A stretch of 64,000 nt of DNA. Origin: Metabacillus sp. KUDC1714 (GTDB lineage Bacteria > Bacillota > Bacilli > Bacillales > Bacillaceae). Location: positions 5,459,501-5,523,500 of the forward strand of contig NZ_CP055263.1 of NCBI RefSeq assembly GCF_014217835.1, written 5' to 3'. Position numbers and translations under genes: made by a program. Positions 36,749 through 45,397 of the stretch are shown here, in pieces. The notes under the pieces were generated by a model that searched no databases, had not been told where the DNA came from, and saw nothing but the letters and a program-made list of their open reading frames with translations. The first letter of the stretch is position 1. Every line of letters begins with the position of its first letter.

Positions 36749-38299
36749 TTGACTAGGCAAAGAAAGATTATCCTGTTTAGCTGTATTAGCCTTCTCCTCT
36801 TAACTACATCTGTTTACTCTGCAGCAAATCATTCAACAAGCGGTGATATGGTAAAGGTACAATTACTTGGAATGAATGATTTTCATGGACAATTAAATAC
36901 ATACCAAGAAATTTTCGGGCAAAAAGTTGGAGGTGCAGAGTATGTAGCAGCCTATATTAATAAATTAAAACTTCAACAAAAACATACTATACTTGTTCAT
37001 GCTGGTGATATGGTCGGTGCTAGTCCACCTATTTCTGCTCTATACCAAGATGAACCAACGATCGAATTTCTAAACCTATTAAAGGTGGATATAGGGACTC
37101 TTGGAAATCATGAATTTGATAATGGTGTTCCAGAAATGCAAAGACTTTTAAGCGGGGATCATGAAAATAGCTATAATGGGACCACTACTTCCTACATTTC
37201 CGCAAATGTGATTGAAAAAAAGACAAATTCCCCACTTTTCCCAGCTTTTACAATAAAAGAAATAAATGGAATTAAAATCGGCTTTATTGGTGTTGTCACA
37301 ACAGAAACGAATGATTTTGTCGTCTACAAGAATCGAGAGCAAGTAGATATAATTGACGAAGTAACTGCGATTAATCAAGCCACAGAACAATTACTGAATA
37401 AAGGGGTTAAAGCAATTGTTGTATTAGCTCATGTTTCTGCCAAATCAAATCTAACCGGTGATAATCCAGAGCAAGCTATGGTCAAAATGGCACCACTGAT
37501 ACATGATGAAGTAGATGTAATTTTTGCAGGTCATAATCACGCATTTGCGAATACATTAGTAGATGATAAATTAATTGTTCAAGGATATTCCTATGGTAAA
37601 GCGATATCACAAGTACAACTTGAGTTAAATTCTAGGTCAGGTGAAATTATTAAGAAAAATGCAAATATTCATCTAACTTTGCATCAATTTATTGAACCAG
37701 ACAAGGCAACAATTAAGCTAATTAATAAATATAAATCGAAGTTAAATTATAAAATGAATGAAGTTATCATGACGGCTAACAACTCAATTTCTAGAAAAAA
37801 GGATAAGCAAGGAGAATCCCTTCTCGCAAAATTAATAAGCAAATCAATGATGGAAGAGATGAATACTGATATTGCTTTTATTCATCACGGAGGTATTAGA
37901 CTAAACTTAAATAAAGGTGATATTACGGTTGAAGATATTTATCGCTCATTACCTTTTAATCACAAGGTGGTAAAAATCAAATTAACAGGAAAGCAAATCA
38001 AAGCTGTGTTAGAACAACAGTGGCACAAAAAGAATTTATTACAAACTGTTGGGGTTTCATATCACATTGAAGAAAATACAAAAGCTGGGGGAAAAATCAA
38101 AGATTTACGAGACAATAAAGGGAAGGAAATAATACCTTCCCAAGTATATACTGTGGCCATCAGTGACTATTTAGCATTAGGTGGAGATGGTTTTACAGCT
38201 TTTAAAGCTGGAAAAGTCATCTCAACAGGTGCAATGATCAAAGATGTTTTTATTAAATACATTAAGAATAAAGAGGTCAATGAAAAAATTAACATGTGA
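36749..38299 (+). CDS. Secreted 5'-nucleotidase / UDP-sugar hydrolase family protein
   Basis: The start is placed at TTG 36749, seven bases after AAGGAGGG; an upstream ATG at 36728 overlaps that site. About 516 residues. An N-terminal signal peptide (KIILFSCISLLLLTTSVYSA) precedes a metallophosphatase domain with GMNDFHG, HAGDMVG, GNHEFD and AGHNHA dimetal motifs (~45-270). The C-terminal 5'-nucleotidase domain has HHGGIRLNL, PFNH and LALGGDGFTAF. No sortase signal is visible, so it is released or loosely attached. It dephosphorylates external nucleotides. Single gene with a terminator at 38334. Confidence 0.9.
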   Translation: MTRQRKIILFSCISLLLLTTSVYSAANHSTSGDMVKVQLLGMNDFHGQLNTYQEIFGQKVGGAEYVAAYINKLKLQQKHTILVHAGDMVGASPPISALYQDEPTIEFLNLLKVDIGTLGNHEFDNGVPEMQRLLSGDHENSYNGTTTSYISANVIEKKTNSPLFPAFTIKEINGIKIGFIGVVTTETNDFVVYKNREQVDIIDEVTAINQATEQLLNKGVKAIVVLAHVSAKSNLTGDNPEQAMVKMAPLIHDEVDVIFAGHNHAFANTLVDDKLIVQGYSYGKAISQVQLELNSRSGEIIKKNANIHLTLHQFIEPDKATIKLINKYKSKLNYKMNEVIMTANNSISRKKDKQGESLLAKLISKSMMEEMNTDIAFIHHGGIRLNLNKGDITVEDIYRSLPFNHKVVKIKLTGKQIKAVLEQQWHKKNLLQTVGVSYHIEENTKAGGKIKDLRDNKGKEIIPSQVYTVAISDYLALGGDGFTAFKAGKVISTGAMIKDVFIKYIKNKEVNEKINM

Positions 38300-38333
38300 A
38301 CTCTTACCTCAATTAGAATTTCGATTCATATTC

Positions 38334-38360
38334 TCCCCTTTTTTAAGGGGGGATTTTTTT
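38334..38360. terminator. Terminator between convergent genes
   Basis: TCCCCTT / AAGGGGGGA stem with seven T after it on the plus strand; it serves the nucleotidase gene and lies just before the stop of the convergent gene. Confidence 0.8.
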
Positions 38361-38379
38361 CGCATTTAATAAAGATCAT

Positions 38380-39012
38380 TTATTGCAAATCAAACTCAGA
38401 TAATGAATCCATATGACTTGCAATCATAGCAATAATCGTACTAGCCTCTTCTTTACTAAAAATAAAATTAGTTTCATCTTTAATTAAATCATCATCGTCA
38501 GTCCGTATCCGATTGATGCGTCGAAGAACACCATCACCAGTTTCTTGAACGACACCAAATTGATACGTTACTTCTACTTCATCCTCATATGTAAAAGCTG
38601 TAACCTCAGGTGTCTCCCATTCAACATCAATTTCTTCAAATATATCCGAATCTATATCATCCGAATCCACTTCAAAAGACTCCTCATCCTCGTCATAATC
38701 GTCATTCATAAAAATATGAAAGCTTTCATGTACAGCATCAATAATGTCTTCTATATCTGAAAGAAGCGTTCTAGAGGTTTGCTCGTATTCAAAATCAAAT
38801 GTTTCAATATAGAAGTCTTCATTATGAGGATCGAAAAACAATGTGCAAAAATAATCGCGATCATCATCTTCTGTCTCTACAAAAAATTCAATTCTTGGAT
38901 GTTTTGCACCACGATCAATTGACATATGACCTACTTGATCATATTTTTCACAAATTGATTCAAGATGCTCCTGTAATTCACCACTTACACGGTCAAACCA
39001 CTCTATACTCAT
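38380..39012 (-). CDS. Acidic conserved hypothetical protein, 210 aa
   Basis: Strongly acidic, with an Asp/Glu-rich stretch at ~103-132 (runs such as DDYDEDEE and DSDDIDSD). The N-terminus (MSIEWFDRVSGELQEHLESICEKY) and the beta-like FCTLFFDPHNEDFYIETFDFEYE suggest a compact alpha/beta domain ahead of the acidic linker, and a helix near the C-terminus (KEEASTIIAMIASHM). No signal peptide, Cys or known motif. The ATG at 39012 follows AAAGGTGG. Monocistronic by appearance. I do not recognise the family. Confidence 0.75.
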   Translation of the reverse strand: MSIEWFDRVSGELQEHLESICEKYDQVGHMSIDRGAKHPRIEFFVETEDDDRDYFCTLFFDPHNEDFYIETFDFEYEQTSRTLLSDIEDIIDAVHESFHIFMNDDYDEDEESFEVDSDDIDSDIFEEIDVEWETPEVTAFTYEDEVEVTYQFGVVQETGDGVLRRINRIRTDDDDLIKDETNFIFSKEEASTIIAMIASHMDSLSEFDLQ

Positions 39013-39165
39013 CTCTCAACCACCTTTCTATTTTATCCTCACTAGTATGTCCTACCTGTTAAGAAATCCTACATTTTTATCTTTAGAAAAATTAGTGATC
39101 AAAACATTGGGTTAGCACATAAGCTATTAACATCATTTCCGTTTTTAATGAGAGGAGTGAAAATA

Positions 39166-39948
39166 ATGGTCTATATAAAAAATCAAGAAAACCGTACATT
39201 ATATAAACAAAGTTCAGAAATAAAAATAACTTCCAATCAAGATTCTTTTCGAAAAAATTATCTGCAGGAATTTATTAAGCAGCAGAGTAATATAAATTCC
39301 TCATTAAAAAATGCCTCAAATGAGGTAAATAATCTAGTAAACGAAACGAGAAATGAACAAGAACAACATTTTAACCATGTTTTAAAACAAATTGAACATC
39401 AGGAAAAACGGACAACACCACTAATTGAAAATATTACAAGACAAGAGCAAGCTTACAAAACATTGTTAGAGCGATTTGAAGCTATCGATGAATTTAATCA
39501 TGAATTAATAAAAAAATATGATAATGAAGGATTAATAAATCAAGCGATTGTTGATCAGCTAACCATTCAGGATACAGCCATTCAACAACTTTCGAAAAAA
39601 ATCGAACAATTCGGTGGTCTTCATCATAGTCTTAGCGATCAATTAGAGGAACAAAATACTATAAACGCTGATATACTAAAAACTCTTGAATTACAGGAAT
39701 CTTTCCATAAAACGATTCTTGAACGACTAGAGCATCAAGAAGCATTAAACCAAAAGATGTCAAGAGAGATGGACAGTCTAAAAGCAACATTGTTTGAAAG
39801 ATTTAACTATGTAGTCGAAAAAATCGAAGATAATTATAAACAAATAACAGGATTCGTTACACAACTTTTTACAAAGTCAGGCTTCTTCCACCATAGAATA
39901 ACGGTTGAAAAAGACAAAAAAGAAAAGGAAACAATAACCTCGAAATAG
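39166..39948 (+). CDS. Coiled-coil protein, 260 aa, unknown
   Basis: The start is placed at ATG 39166 following AGGAG; an ATG at 39148 overlaps the ribosome site. Nearly the whole chain (residues ~25-240) is heptad-patterned, rich in Gln, Glu, Asn and Leu, with recurring LxxQExxxxxxLexle units (e.g. ELQESFHKTILERLEHQEAL). There is no signal peptide or membrane helix; a short hydrophobic GFVTQLFTKSGFF segment lies near the C-terminus. The protein is probably a filamentous or scaffold component; nothing in the neighbourhood points to a function. Confidence 0.75.
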   Translation: MVYIKNQENRTLYKQSSEIKITSNQDSFRKNYLQEFIKQQSNINSSLKNASNEVNNLVNETRNEQEQHFNHVLKQIEHQEKRTTPLIENITRQEQAYKTLLERFEAIDEFNHELIKKYDNEGLINQAIVDQLTIQDTAIQQLSKKIEQFGGLHHSLSDQLEEQNTINADILKTLELQESFHKTILERLEHQEALNQKMSREMDSLKATLFERFNYVVEKIEDNYKQITGFVTQLFTKSGFFHHRITVEKDKKEKETITSK

Positions 39949-39955
39949 ACTAATT

Positions 39956-40007
39956 AAAAAGCTGATTCATATTGTCCTCTCTAAAGACATATGCTATCAG
40001 CTTTTTA
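39956..40007 (+). terminator. Terminator of the coiled-coil gene
   Basis: AAAAAGCTGAT pairs with ATCAGCTTTTT across a 30-base loop that also contains CATAT/ATATG pairing. Confidence 0.7.
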
Positions 40008-40144
40008 AATTGCCATTGAGTAAATTATCGTTAATTATCTCCCTCTTCCCATTATGTTTTGAAAAAAACACTCATTTAACAAGATTTAAACTCCCATATA
40101 AGGTAAACCTAAAGAGGATTATATATAGAAATGGAGTGATAAGG

Positions 40145-40336
40145 TTGCCTAAAAAGTATCCTAAGTTTGTAAACAGTGAATATTTTGTTGATGAGCCTGG
40201 TAACTGGCACTTAAAAGAGGGTGCACCTAAAGAGCTTCAGAAGGAATTTGCAAATTATATGCAATCTCTAAATGTTATTCAAGATGAACCAGGGACAATT
40301 GATAGTATTCACGTGTCTTATCCATATGGGGATTAA
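40145..40336 (+). CDS. Small conserved-type hypothetical protein, 63 aa
   Basis: Read from TTG 40145 directly after a GGAGTGATAAGG ribosome region. The product starts PKKYPKFVNSEYFVDEPGNWHLKEGAP and ends DSIHVSYPYGD. It is soluble, rich in Pro, Tyr and Glu, without Cys. The longer frame upstream lacks a ribosome site and reads like non-coding sequence. The function is unknown. Confidence 0.6.
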   Translation: MPKKYPKFVNSEYFVDEPGNWHLKEGAPKELQKEFANYMQSLNVIQDEPGTIDSIHVSYPYGD

Positions 40337-40360
40337 GTTATATTTTAAAATTCTAAAGTA

Positions 40361-40436
40361 GGCTCTGTTACTTAGTTGGTGATAACCGCTTCAGCCTTTT
40401 CACACAACAAAGTGCAATAATCAACAGTGAGCTTTA
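40361..40436 (+). repeat. Degenerate dispersed repeat, copy 1
   Basis: About 75 bases (GGCTCTGTTACTTAGTTGG ... AACAGTGAGCTTTA) align along their length with 43604-43680 (GGCACTTGTTTAAACTTGG ... CATCAGTGAACTTCA). The part around CCGCTTCAG resembles fragments of a repeat commonly seen between Bacillus genes (from memory). The remainder of the gap to 40643 holds no gene. Confidence 0.5.
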
Positions 40437-40643
40437 TATAGTAAAAAACGCTATTATTAAAAGTCAAGATATTTTGTTTAATCCCTTAATAACATTATAT
40501 TTTAATTTAATCTCAGACATTTTTTTGGGGTAAATTCGTAAGGATAGATGAGCAGAATAAAATATGCTCTATTTATCCTTTTTTTGGAGATAAACCAAAT
40601 AACAACTGCAAGCAGGAGTATCCATTCCATCTATTTAGTCCTA

Positions 40644-41202
40644 CTATAATTGAAATTTTTCTTTAATCATTTTTGCAACGTCTTCTGCACTTAAATTAGT
40701 ATTTTATTTTAATGTAGTTTTCCTTTGTTATTTCCCCATCTTTTGAATTTAATCTATGTTTTTCTAAACTGGTTTTTAATTCGTTTTCTGACCACTTTAT
40801 ATTTCTTTTTGTCGGCTTATGTTCAAGTCTGTGGGGACTTTTGTTACGATCTATTCTTTCTTCAATATCTGCTTCAAGTTCTACAAAGTGAACACTTCCA
40901 CCTTTAGATTCAAAAATATTACAGATTTTATCAACATAATCCCAATCAGCTTGCTGGTCAAATGCCCATACATAAGTAAAAATCAAACCATATAAATTAC
41001 TTTTAGAAACTTCTTCAAATATTTCTTGGCGAAATAAGTTAACCAATCTTTTTCCTACTTCAGATCCATAACTAAAAAAAGGAGTAACGAACTCAATTGT
41101 CATATGATTATGAAAAAGTTTCAGTTCAGTTATTTTTTCTAATTCATGTCCAACGGTCATTTTACCAACTGCCTGTGGTCCAAATATTAAAATAAATTTC
41201 AT
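40644..41202 (-). pseudogene. P-loop nucleotide kinase-like gene with a C-terminal frameshift
   Basis: The open frame (40696-41202, 168 residues) starts MKFILIFGPQAVGKMTVG, a Walker A motif, and resembles small AAA/shikimate-kinase-like phosphotransferases found singly in Bacillus. It ends abruptly at ENYIKIKY. In the neighbouring frame the sequence continues without a break as NTNLSAEDVAKMIKEKFQL to a stop at 40644, which is the natural-looking C-terminal helix. A one-base change in the A/T-rich stretch near 40700-40712 explains this. Either the gene lost its last ~19 residues or the base run is miscounted. The ATG at 41202 follows AAGGAGG. The substrate is unknown. Confidence 0.75.
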
Positions 41203-41307
41203 ATATCCTCCTTAAAAAATAAACATTTATTAAAAAATAATTCTTTTTCAAACATACAAATTCCTTCTTCAACAAAACTGCACTACTTGAATAAGAAATA
41301 AATAAAA

Positions 41308-41338
41308 AAGTACACCACTATATAGATGTGATGTACTT
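41308..41338 (-). terminator. Terminator downstream of galM
   Basis: AAGTACACCAC pairs with GTGATGTACTT; on the minus strand a TTTTTTATTTATT tail follows. It lies ~105 bases after the galM stop. Confidence 0.7.
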
Positions 41339-41443
41339 AATTTTTATTTAATGTGTGACATTAAAGATAAACACTTACTCTGTTTATAAAAAGGTACATT
41401 CACCTATCCTTCATTTTACAGAGTATTAGAGCAGTTTTTTGTT

Positions 41444-42493
41444 TTAATCAGCTGTAGTAAATGTATACTTTGTTGTTGTTTTATACTTCTCTCCGACATC
41501 TAATATACACGGAGAAAATTCAGCATGATGAATTGAGTCTGGTAGCCCTTGAGTTTCTAAACATATTCCTAAATACTTTTTAGATTGTACATCTCGAATT
41601 TGAAAACTTTCATCCATCATATTTGACGTGTATATAACTACACTTGGTTCATCTGTTTCAACGATTAATTTTCTACCACTTTGTTCATCAAGCAATATAA
41701 TCTCTTGATTATGATTTTCTTCTAGTACGAATGGATGGTCAATACCTTGACCTACTAATTTAACTTGATCATGATCTGCTGTGATGCCTTCTTGAATTGT
41801 TTTACCTTTTCTAAAGTCAAAAGGTGTATTTTCAGTATCAAGAAAAGCACCAGTTGGAATTAATTGCTCACTTAGTTCAAGGAATTGTTTGCTTTTTAAT
41901 TTTAATTTATGGGATAAGATATCTGTTTTTACATCACCACTTAAATTAAAATATGTATGATTAGTCAAATTAACCAATGTTTTCTTATCAGTTGTAGCAG
42001 CGTATGAAATTAACAATTCATTTTGATTATTTAATAGATACGTTACCTTAACAGATAAATTACCTGGATAACCCGCTTCCCCATCCTTGCTTAAATATGA
42101 AAATTCCACACCTACCTCATTTTTACGTTCCACAATTTCGGCTTTCCAAAGCTTTCGATCGAAGCCTTCTGGTCCACCGTGTAAATGATTGTCGCTTTCA
42201 TTTTTGGGCAAGGTATAGGTTTTTCCATCTAAATCAAAACTTCCACTACTAATTCTTCCTGCAACACGCCCAACGACTGCGCCAAAATATGGAGAATTTT
42301 CTATATAATTATTTACATCATCAAAGCCAAGAACGACATTTTCAAATTCTCCTGCTTTATTAGGAGTTAGCACCTCTGTAATAATACAACCAAGGGAAAT
42401 ACAAGTTACTTTCATACCCTGATTATTTTGAAGCGTAAATGAATATACTGGTTCTCCCTTATATTCTCCAAATTGTTTTCTTAAAATTTCCAT
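41444..42493 (-). CDS. galM: Aldose 1-epimerase (mutarotase)
   Basis: 349 residues with the galactose-mutarotase beta-sandwich. Conserved pieces are NVVLGFDDVNNYI, YFGAVVGRVAGRI, the DNHLHGGPEGFDRKLW block with the substrate-binding His, LVNLTNHTYFNLSG with the catalytic-acid His, and LCLETQG-type ICLETQGLPDSIHH near the C-terminus containing the catalytic base Glu. It interconverts alpha and beta anomers of galactose or glucose. The ATG at 42493 follows GGAGGAGA. No gal genes are next to it. Confidence 0.93.
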   Translation of the reverse strand: MEILRKQFGEYKGEPVYSFTLQNNQGMKVTCISLGCIITEVLTPNKAGEFENVVLGFDDVNNYIENSPYFGAVVGRVAGRISSGSFDLDGKTYTLPKNESDNHLHGGPEGFDRKLWKAEIVERKNEVGVEFSYLSKDGEAGYPGNLSVKVTYLLNNQNELLISYAATTDKKTLVNLTNHTYFNLSGDVKTDILSHKLKLKSKQFLELSEQLIPTGAFLDTENTPFDFRKGKTIQEGITADHDQVKLVGQGIDHPFVLEENHNQEIILLDEQSGRKLIVETDEPSVVIYTSNMMDESFQIRDVQSKKYLGICLETQGLPDSIHHAEFSPCILDVGEKYKTTTKYTFTTAD

Positions 42494-42615
42494 GCTTCTC
42501 TCCTCCAGCTATAACGATTAGAATGTCTATATTTTTTTATTCCTCGGACTAGGAGCAAATAAAAAACTGCAATCTATATAATATTATTCATTTTTCTTTT
42601 ATTTCCTGCTAAAAT

Positions 42616-43404
42616 TTAAAGATTTTCTTTCATTGTGTCTAAGTTAAGAATATATTGGACAATTTCTTCATTTACTTGTTTCCATTTCTTTGTTGGTACT
42701 TGGTGATTGACATGTTTAAATAGGACAATGCGATAATCAGATGTTCTTTTTTTAAAGTAAGTATTGTATCGATTTATTGCATCTGACCTCGTTCCATCCA
42801 TCCATAACAATGGTACGTTAATTTTATAAATATCTTCAATGATATTCATATGAAGGACCTCTTCATAATATCTATACCAAACACCTTGCTGTGATTTATT
42901 CATATGAGTAATAAGTAATTTTTTTAATTTATCATTTTTAGTATGACTCATTGCTAAAATATGTGTTAAAAGGTTTTTATGGTGATTAACCATATACATA
43001 CCAAGCTTATGCTCCAATCTAAGAGAAGAATTTAATACAGCTGGATACCCTCCAAATAATATTAAGCCACCCACACGGTCTTGAAAATGAGAGCTAATAT
43101 ATTGTGCAATTGCACCACCTGCAGAATATCCACATAAAACTACTTTCTTTAATTTTAACTCATCAATAAGAGCAATTATTTCTTTGCTATAATATTCTAT
43201 TGTTACTTCTTCACTAGTTATCTTCGAGCTATCTCCATGACCGGACAAATCTGGGAATATTACTCTCATGTCCCTGCTAAGATTTCGTTGATAATAGAAA
43301 ACATGTCTTCCCATACCAGGTGGATGAATAAAGATAACAGGTATTCCTTCACCAATATCATCGTATGTTATATGCTTGCTTTTCTCTATAGTAACGCTTG
43401 CCAC
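42616..43404 (-). CDS. Alpha/beta hydrolase
   Basis: 262 residues. The oxyanion region is VIFIHPPGMGRHVF (~27-40), the nucleophile elbow GYSAGG (~95), the acid is in MDGTRSDA (~204) and the catalytic His in FKHVNHQVP (~231). An alpha-helical cap follows the elbow. No signal peptide. This is a typical stand-alone cytosolic esterase or peroxidase-like hydrolase; the substrate cannot be inferred. The GTG start at 43404 follows AGGAG. It is separated from galM by 120 bases and may be independent. Confidence 0.9.
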   Translation of the reverse strand: MASVTIEKSKHITYDDIGEGIPVIFIHPPGMGRHVFYYQRNLSRDMRVIFPDLSGHGDSSKITSEEVTIEYYSKEIIALIDELKLKKVVLCGYSAGGAIAQYISSHFQDRVGGLILFGGYPAVLNSSLRLEHKLGMYMVNHHKNLLTHILAMSHTKNDKLKKLLITHMNKSQQGVWYRYYEEVLHMNIIEDIYKINVPLLWMDGTRSDAINRYNTYFKKRTSDYRIVLFKHVNHQVPTKKWKQVNEEIVQYILNLDTMKENL

Positions 43405-43603
43405 GATGTCAACTCCTAATAAATCATAATATTGATGCTATTATTCCACAACATTTTTCAGGTTAGCCAATAGATCCAAGAAAATGTCGTTCTTTCGTCT
43501 ATCTTAAAATTGACTATATTTACCAGGTCAACGGAAGAATAATTCAATTTAAACGTGAGATATTATTATCAACAACATCACAAAGATTATTAGCTTATGA
43601 AAA

Positions 43604-43680
43604 GGCACTTGTTTAAACTTGGTTATTGACTTCCGCTGCAGACGTCCAAACAAAGTGCCAAAATCATCAGTGAACTTCAG
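43604..43680 (+). repeat. Degenerate dispersed repeat, copy 2
   Basis: Homologous over ~75 bases to 40361-40436, including TTGGTTATTGACTTCCGCT and AACAAAGTGCCAAAATCATC. Both copies are decayed and lie in gaps. Confidence 0.5.
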
Positions 43681-43730
43681 AACCTTATAAAGGAAAATAG
43701 TATAAAAATTAATCGTTGAATCATAATAGT

Positions 43731-43794
43731 CCTAACTAATCACGGGTTAGCCTAGAAGGTTAAAAGCTTGGTGCAAATCCAACTTAACCCACCA
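43731..43794 (+). promoter_or_regulatory. Structured tRNA-like leader element upstream of the ssp gene
   Basis: Segments CCTAAC (43731), GGGTTAG (43744), GGTTAA (43758) and TTAACCC (43784) can pair in alternative ways. TTGG-TGCAAAT-CCAA (43768-43782) looks like a T arm with a 7-base loop, followed by TTAACCC-ACCA, an acceptor end with CCA. The stretch from GGGTTAG to ACCA is only 51 bases with no anticodon arm of normal size, so it is not a working tRNA. It lies 31 bases upstream of the SASP start codon. Confidence 0.4.
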
Positions 43795-43825
43795 AACAAT
43801 TATTCATAAAGGAGATGGATTCAAC

Positions 43826-44032
43826 ATGGCAAGCAATGGTAATAACTCAAATCAACTAGTGGTACCTGGTGCTGCTCAGGCGATCGACCAAATGAAATAT
43901 GAAATCGCGTCAGAATTTGGTGTAAACCTTGGTGGAGAAACAACATCTCGTGCAAATGGATCAGTTGGTGGAGAAATCACAAAACGTTTAGTTTCTTTTG
44001 CTCAATCACAAATGAGTGGCGGAGCAAGATAA
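43826..44032 (+). CDS. Alpha/beta-type small acid-soluble spore protein
   Basis: 68 residues. It carries the two family signatures: the GPR protease site [10 protein letters not shown] (~24-33) and the C-terminal DNA-binding block [16 protein letters not shown] (~45-60). Such proteins coat forespore DNA and protect it from UV and heat, and are degraded at germination. The ATG at 43826 follows AAAGGAG. Expected to be transcribed by sigma G in the forespore (family knowledge; promoter not located). A terminator follows at 44057. Confidence 0.95.
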   Translation: MASNGNNSNQLVVPGAAQAIDQMKYEIASEFGVNLGGETTSRANGSVGGEITKRLVSFAQSQMSGGAR

Positions 44033-44056
44033 CAACTTCAATTTCATATAATTGGC

Positions 44057-44084
44057 AAAAAGGTACCTTAACTGGTACCTTTTT
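44057..44084 (+). terminator. Terminator of the ssp gene
   Basis: AAAAAGGTACC and GGTACCTTTTT form a perfect 11-bp stem with a 6-base loop. Confidence 0.9.
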
Positions 44085-44171
44085 CATTTAAATTAAGGTC
44101 ATGAAAAATAAGAAAAAGGTTATGATAGGGAAGAAACATAAACATAAAAGTTATCGGAGATGAAAGATGAT

Positions 44172-44354
44172 ATGGTAAACCAAAATTTTGATCAATTTAT
44201 CAAGACTGAAGCAAAACATAAATCAGCTTATCTTGGTTCTGACCAACAACATTCACATGATAAAGCTAGACGTGAAGATGACATTAATACAAGGTCAGAA
44301 ACAAATATGTCTGTCGGAGCAGTTGGTAGGGATGTTTTTAAAAGTAACAATTAA
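44172..44354 (+). CDS. Small hydrophilic protein, 60 aa, possibly spore-associated
   Basis: Read from ATG 44172 (MVNQNFDQF); the in-frame ATG at 44160 abuts the CGGAG site. The product is polar, rich in His, Asp, Asn and Ser (HKSAYLGSDQQHSHDKARRED) with a C-terminal NMSVGAVGRDVFKSNN. No family is recognised with certainty. It follows the ssp gene with its own terminator, suggesting an independent unit. A spore role is only inferred from position and composition. Confidence 0.55.
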   Translation: MVNQNFDQFIKTEAKHKSAYLGSDQQHSHDKARREDDINTRSETNMSVGAVGRDVFKSNN

Positions 44355-44379
44355 ATCTAGTTTTAATAATCAGAAACAT

Positions 44380-44408
44380 AGGGGTGACTAACACCACCCC
44401 TTGTTTTT
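44380..44408 (+). terminator. Terminator of the 60-aa gene
   Basis: AGGGGTG pairs with CACCCCT and is followed by TGTTTTTC. Confidence 0.75.
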
Positions 44409-44470
44409 CTAATTTAGATTAATGCTCTAGCATTCAGTACAACAAGCCAACACTACTACTGTTTTTATTA

Positions 44471-45094
44471 TTATCTCGCCTTAATAAACATCTGAACCCA
44501 TGCACCATGATAAAACCCAACACCAATTGTATCAAATTCTGGTTTTAATATGTTTGCTCTATGACCTGATGAGTTCATCCATGCATTCATCACTTCTTGT
44601 GGAGTTTTTTGGCCTTTTGCAATGTTTTCTCCAGCATAGGAATAGCTTATTCCAAATGTTTTTAACATATCAAATGGTGAACCATAGTTTGGACTTGTAT
44701 GAGAAAAATAATTTGAATTGATCATATCTTCAGCTTTTTTCTGGGCAACATTTTTCACATCAGCGCGATGTGTAAGAGGTTTTAATCCAGCTTTTGCTCT
44801 TTGTTGATTAACTAATTGTACAACCTGTTCTTCAAATCCACTTGGACTTGATGCAGTTGCTTTTAAGCGAATAACTTCTCCTACGTGCATATTTCTTGGT
44901 TCAACTGTTGGATTTAATTCCATAAGTTTTCGATAATCTAGTCCGTAACGCTGTGCTATGTACCAAAAAGTATCTCCTGGTGACACTTTATAAAATTCAA
45001 ATGGTGGTTCTTTAAAGGTCTTGATTTGACCATGAGAAACAGTAGGTAGTGCTGACATCAAAATGGTTGTAGCCAAAATTATTTTTTTTAGCAT
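44471..45094 (-). CDS. Secreted LysM-CAP domain protein (YkwD-like)
   Basis: The start is placed at ATG 45094, right after GTGGAGGAAATACA; a longer reading to 45166 has no ribosome site. About 207 residues. A signal peptide (KKIILATTILMSALPTVSHG) is followed by a LysM domain (YKVSPGDTFWYIAQRYGLDYRKLMELNP, ~31-75), then a CAP/SCP domain (VVQLVNQQRAKAGLKPL, YFSHTSPNYGSPF, AGENIAKG, WMNSSGHRANIL). LysM binds peptidoglycan, so the protein is held in the wall or spore cortex. The CAP function in Bacillus is not settled. Single gene. Confidence 0.9.
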   Translation of the reverse strand: MLKKIILATTILMSALPTVSHGQIKTFKEPPFEFYKVSPGDTFWYIAQRYGLDYRKLMELNPTVEPRNMHVGEVIRLKATASSPSGFEEQVVQLVNQQRAKAGLKPLTHRADVKNVAQKKAEDMINSNYFSHTSPNYGSPFDMLKTFGISYSYAGENIAKGQKTPQEVMNAWMNSSGHRANILKPEFDTIGVGFYHGAWVQMFIKAR

Positions 45095-45182
45095 TGTATT
45101 TCCTCCACTAATAATTGTATTTTTTACCACCATCCTATTTTGGCTTATTTTACAATTTGAATGCATACTTTCTAAAATAAAT

Positions 45183-45220
45183 TAAATAAAAAGAGGCTGA
45201 ACAAATAAATGTTCAACCTC
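45183..45220 (-). terminator. Terminator of the nine-gene aromatic operon
   Basis: GAGGCTGAAC pairs with GTTCAACCTC around an 8-base AT loop. On the minus strand the stem is followed by TTTTTATTTAAT, directly after the last small gene. Confidence 0.88.
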
Positions 45221-45226
45221 CAAACC

Positions 45227-45379
45227 TTATGGTCTTTGAATATTTAACGTATTTAACAATTCATTAACAGCTGCTTGGATGTCTTTAGACTGATTATTGC
45301 CGTCTAACGCAGTGTTTATTTGATCCTTAAACGTTTTGACAGCTTTCTTAACATTTTGTTTATTTTCTTTATTTGCCAT
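45227..45379 (-). CDS. Small protein, 50 aa, last gene of the aromatic operon
   Basis: M..NKENKQNVKKAVKTFKDQI then a helical SKDIQAAVNELLNTLNI and a short tail. It is basic at the N-terminus, amphipathic at the C-terminus, with no Cys or signal peptide. It shares the DIQAAV...L..L.I element and overall plan with the neighbouring 52-residue protein, so the two look like paralogues. The start is ATG 45379, 18 bases after the previous stop, with a weak AAAGGG site; the operon terminator follows immediately. I do not recognise the family. Possible roles are a carrier, chaperone or binding partner for the pathway enzymes (speculative). Confidence 0.7.
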   Translation of the reverse strand: MANKENKQNVKKAVKTFKDQINTALDGNNQSKDIQAAVNELLNTLNIQRP

Positions 45380-45397
45380 CGTTTTTATTCATCCCTT

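Larger units (their letters stand above)
43405..43825. other. Intergenic region upstream of the ssp gene
   Basis: 421 bp. It contains a degenerate repeat at 43604-43680 and the structured, tRNA-like segment at 43731-43794. No further gene is visible. Confidence 0.6.

Noticed and set aside
43744..43794. A tRNA gene call
   Set aside because: The segment is only 51 bases to the CCA end, lacks a normal D arm and anticodon arm, and cannot form a full cloverleaf; kept as a tRNA-like element.
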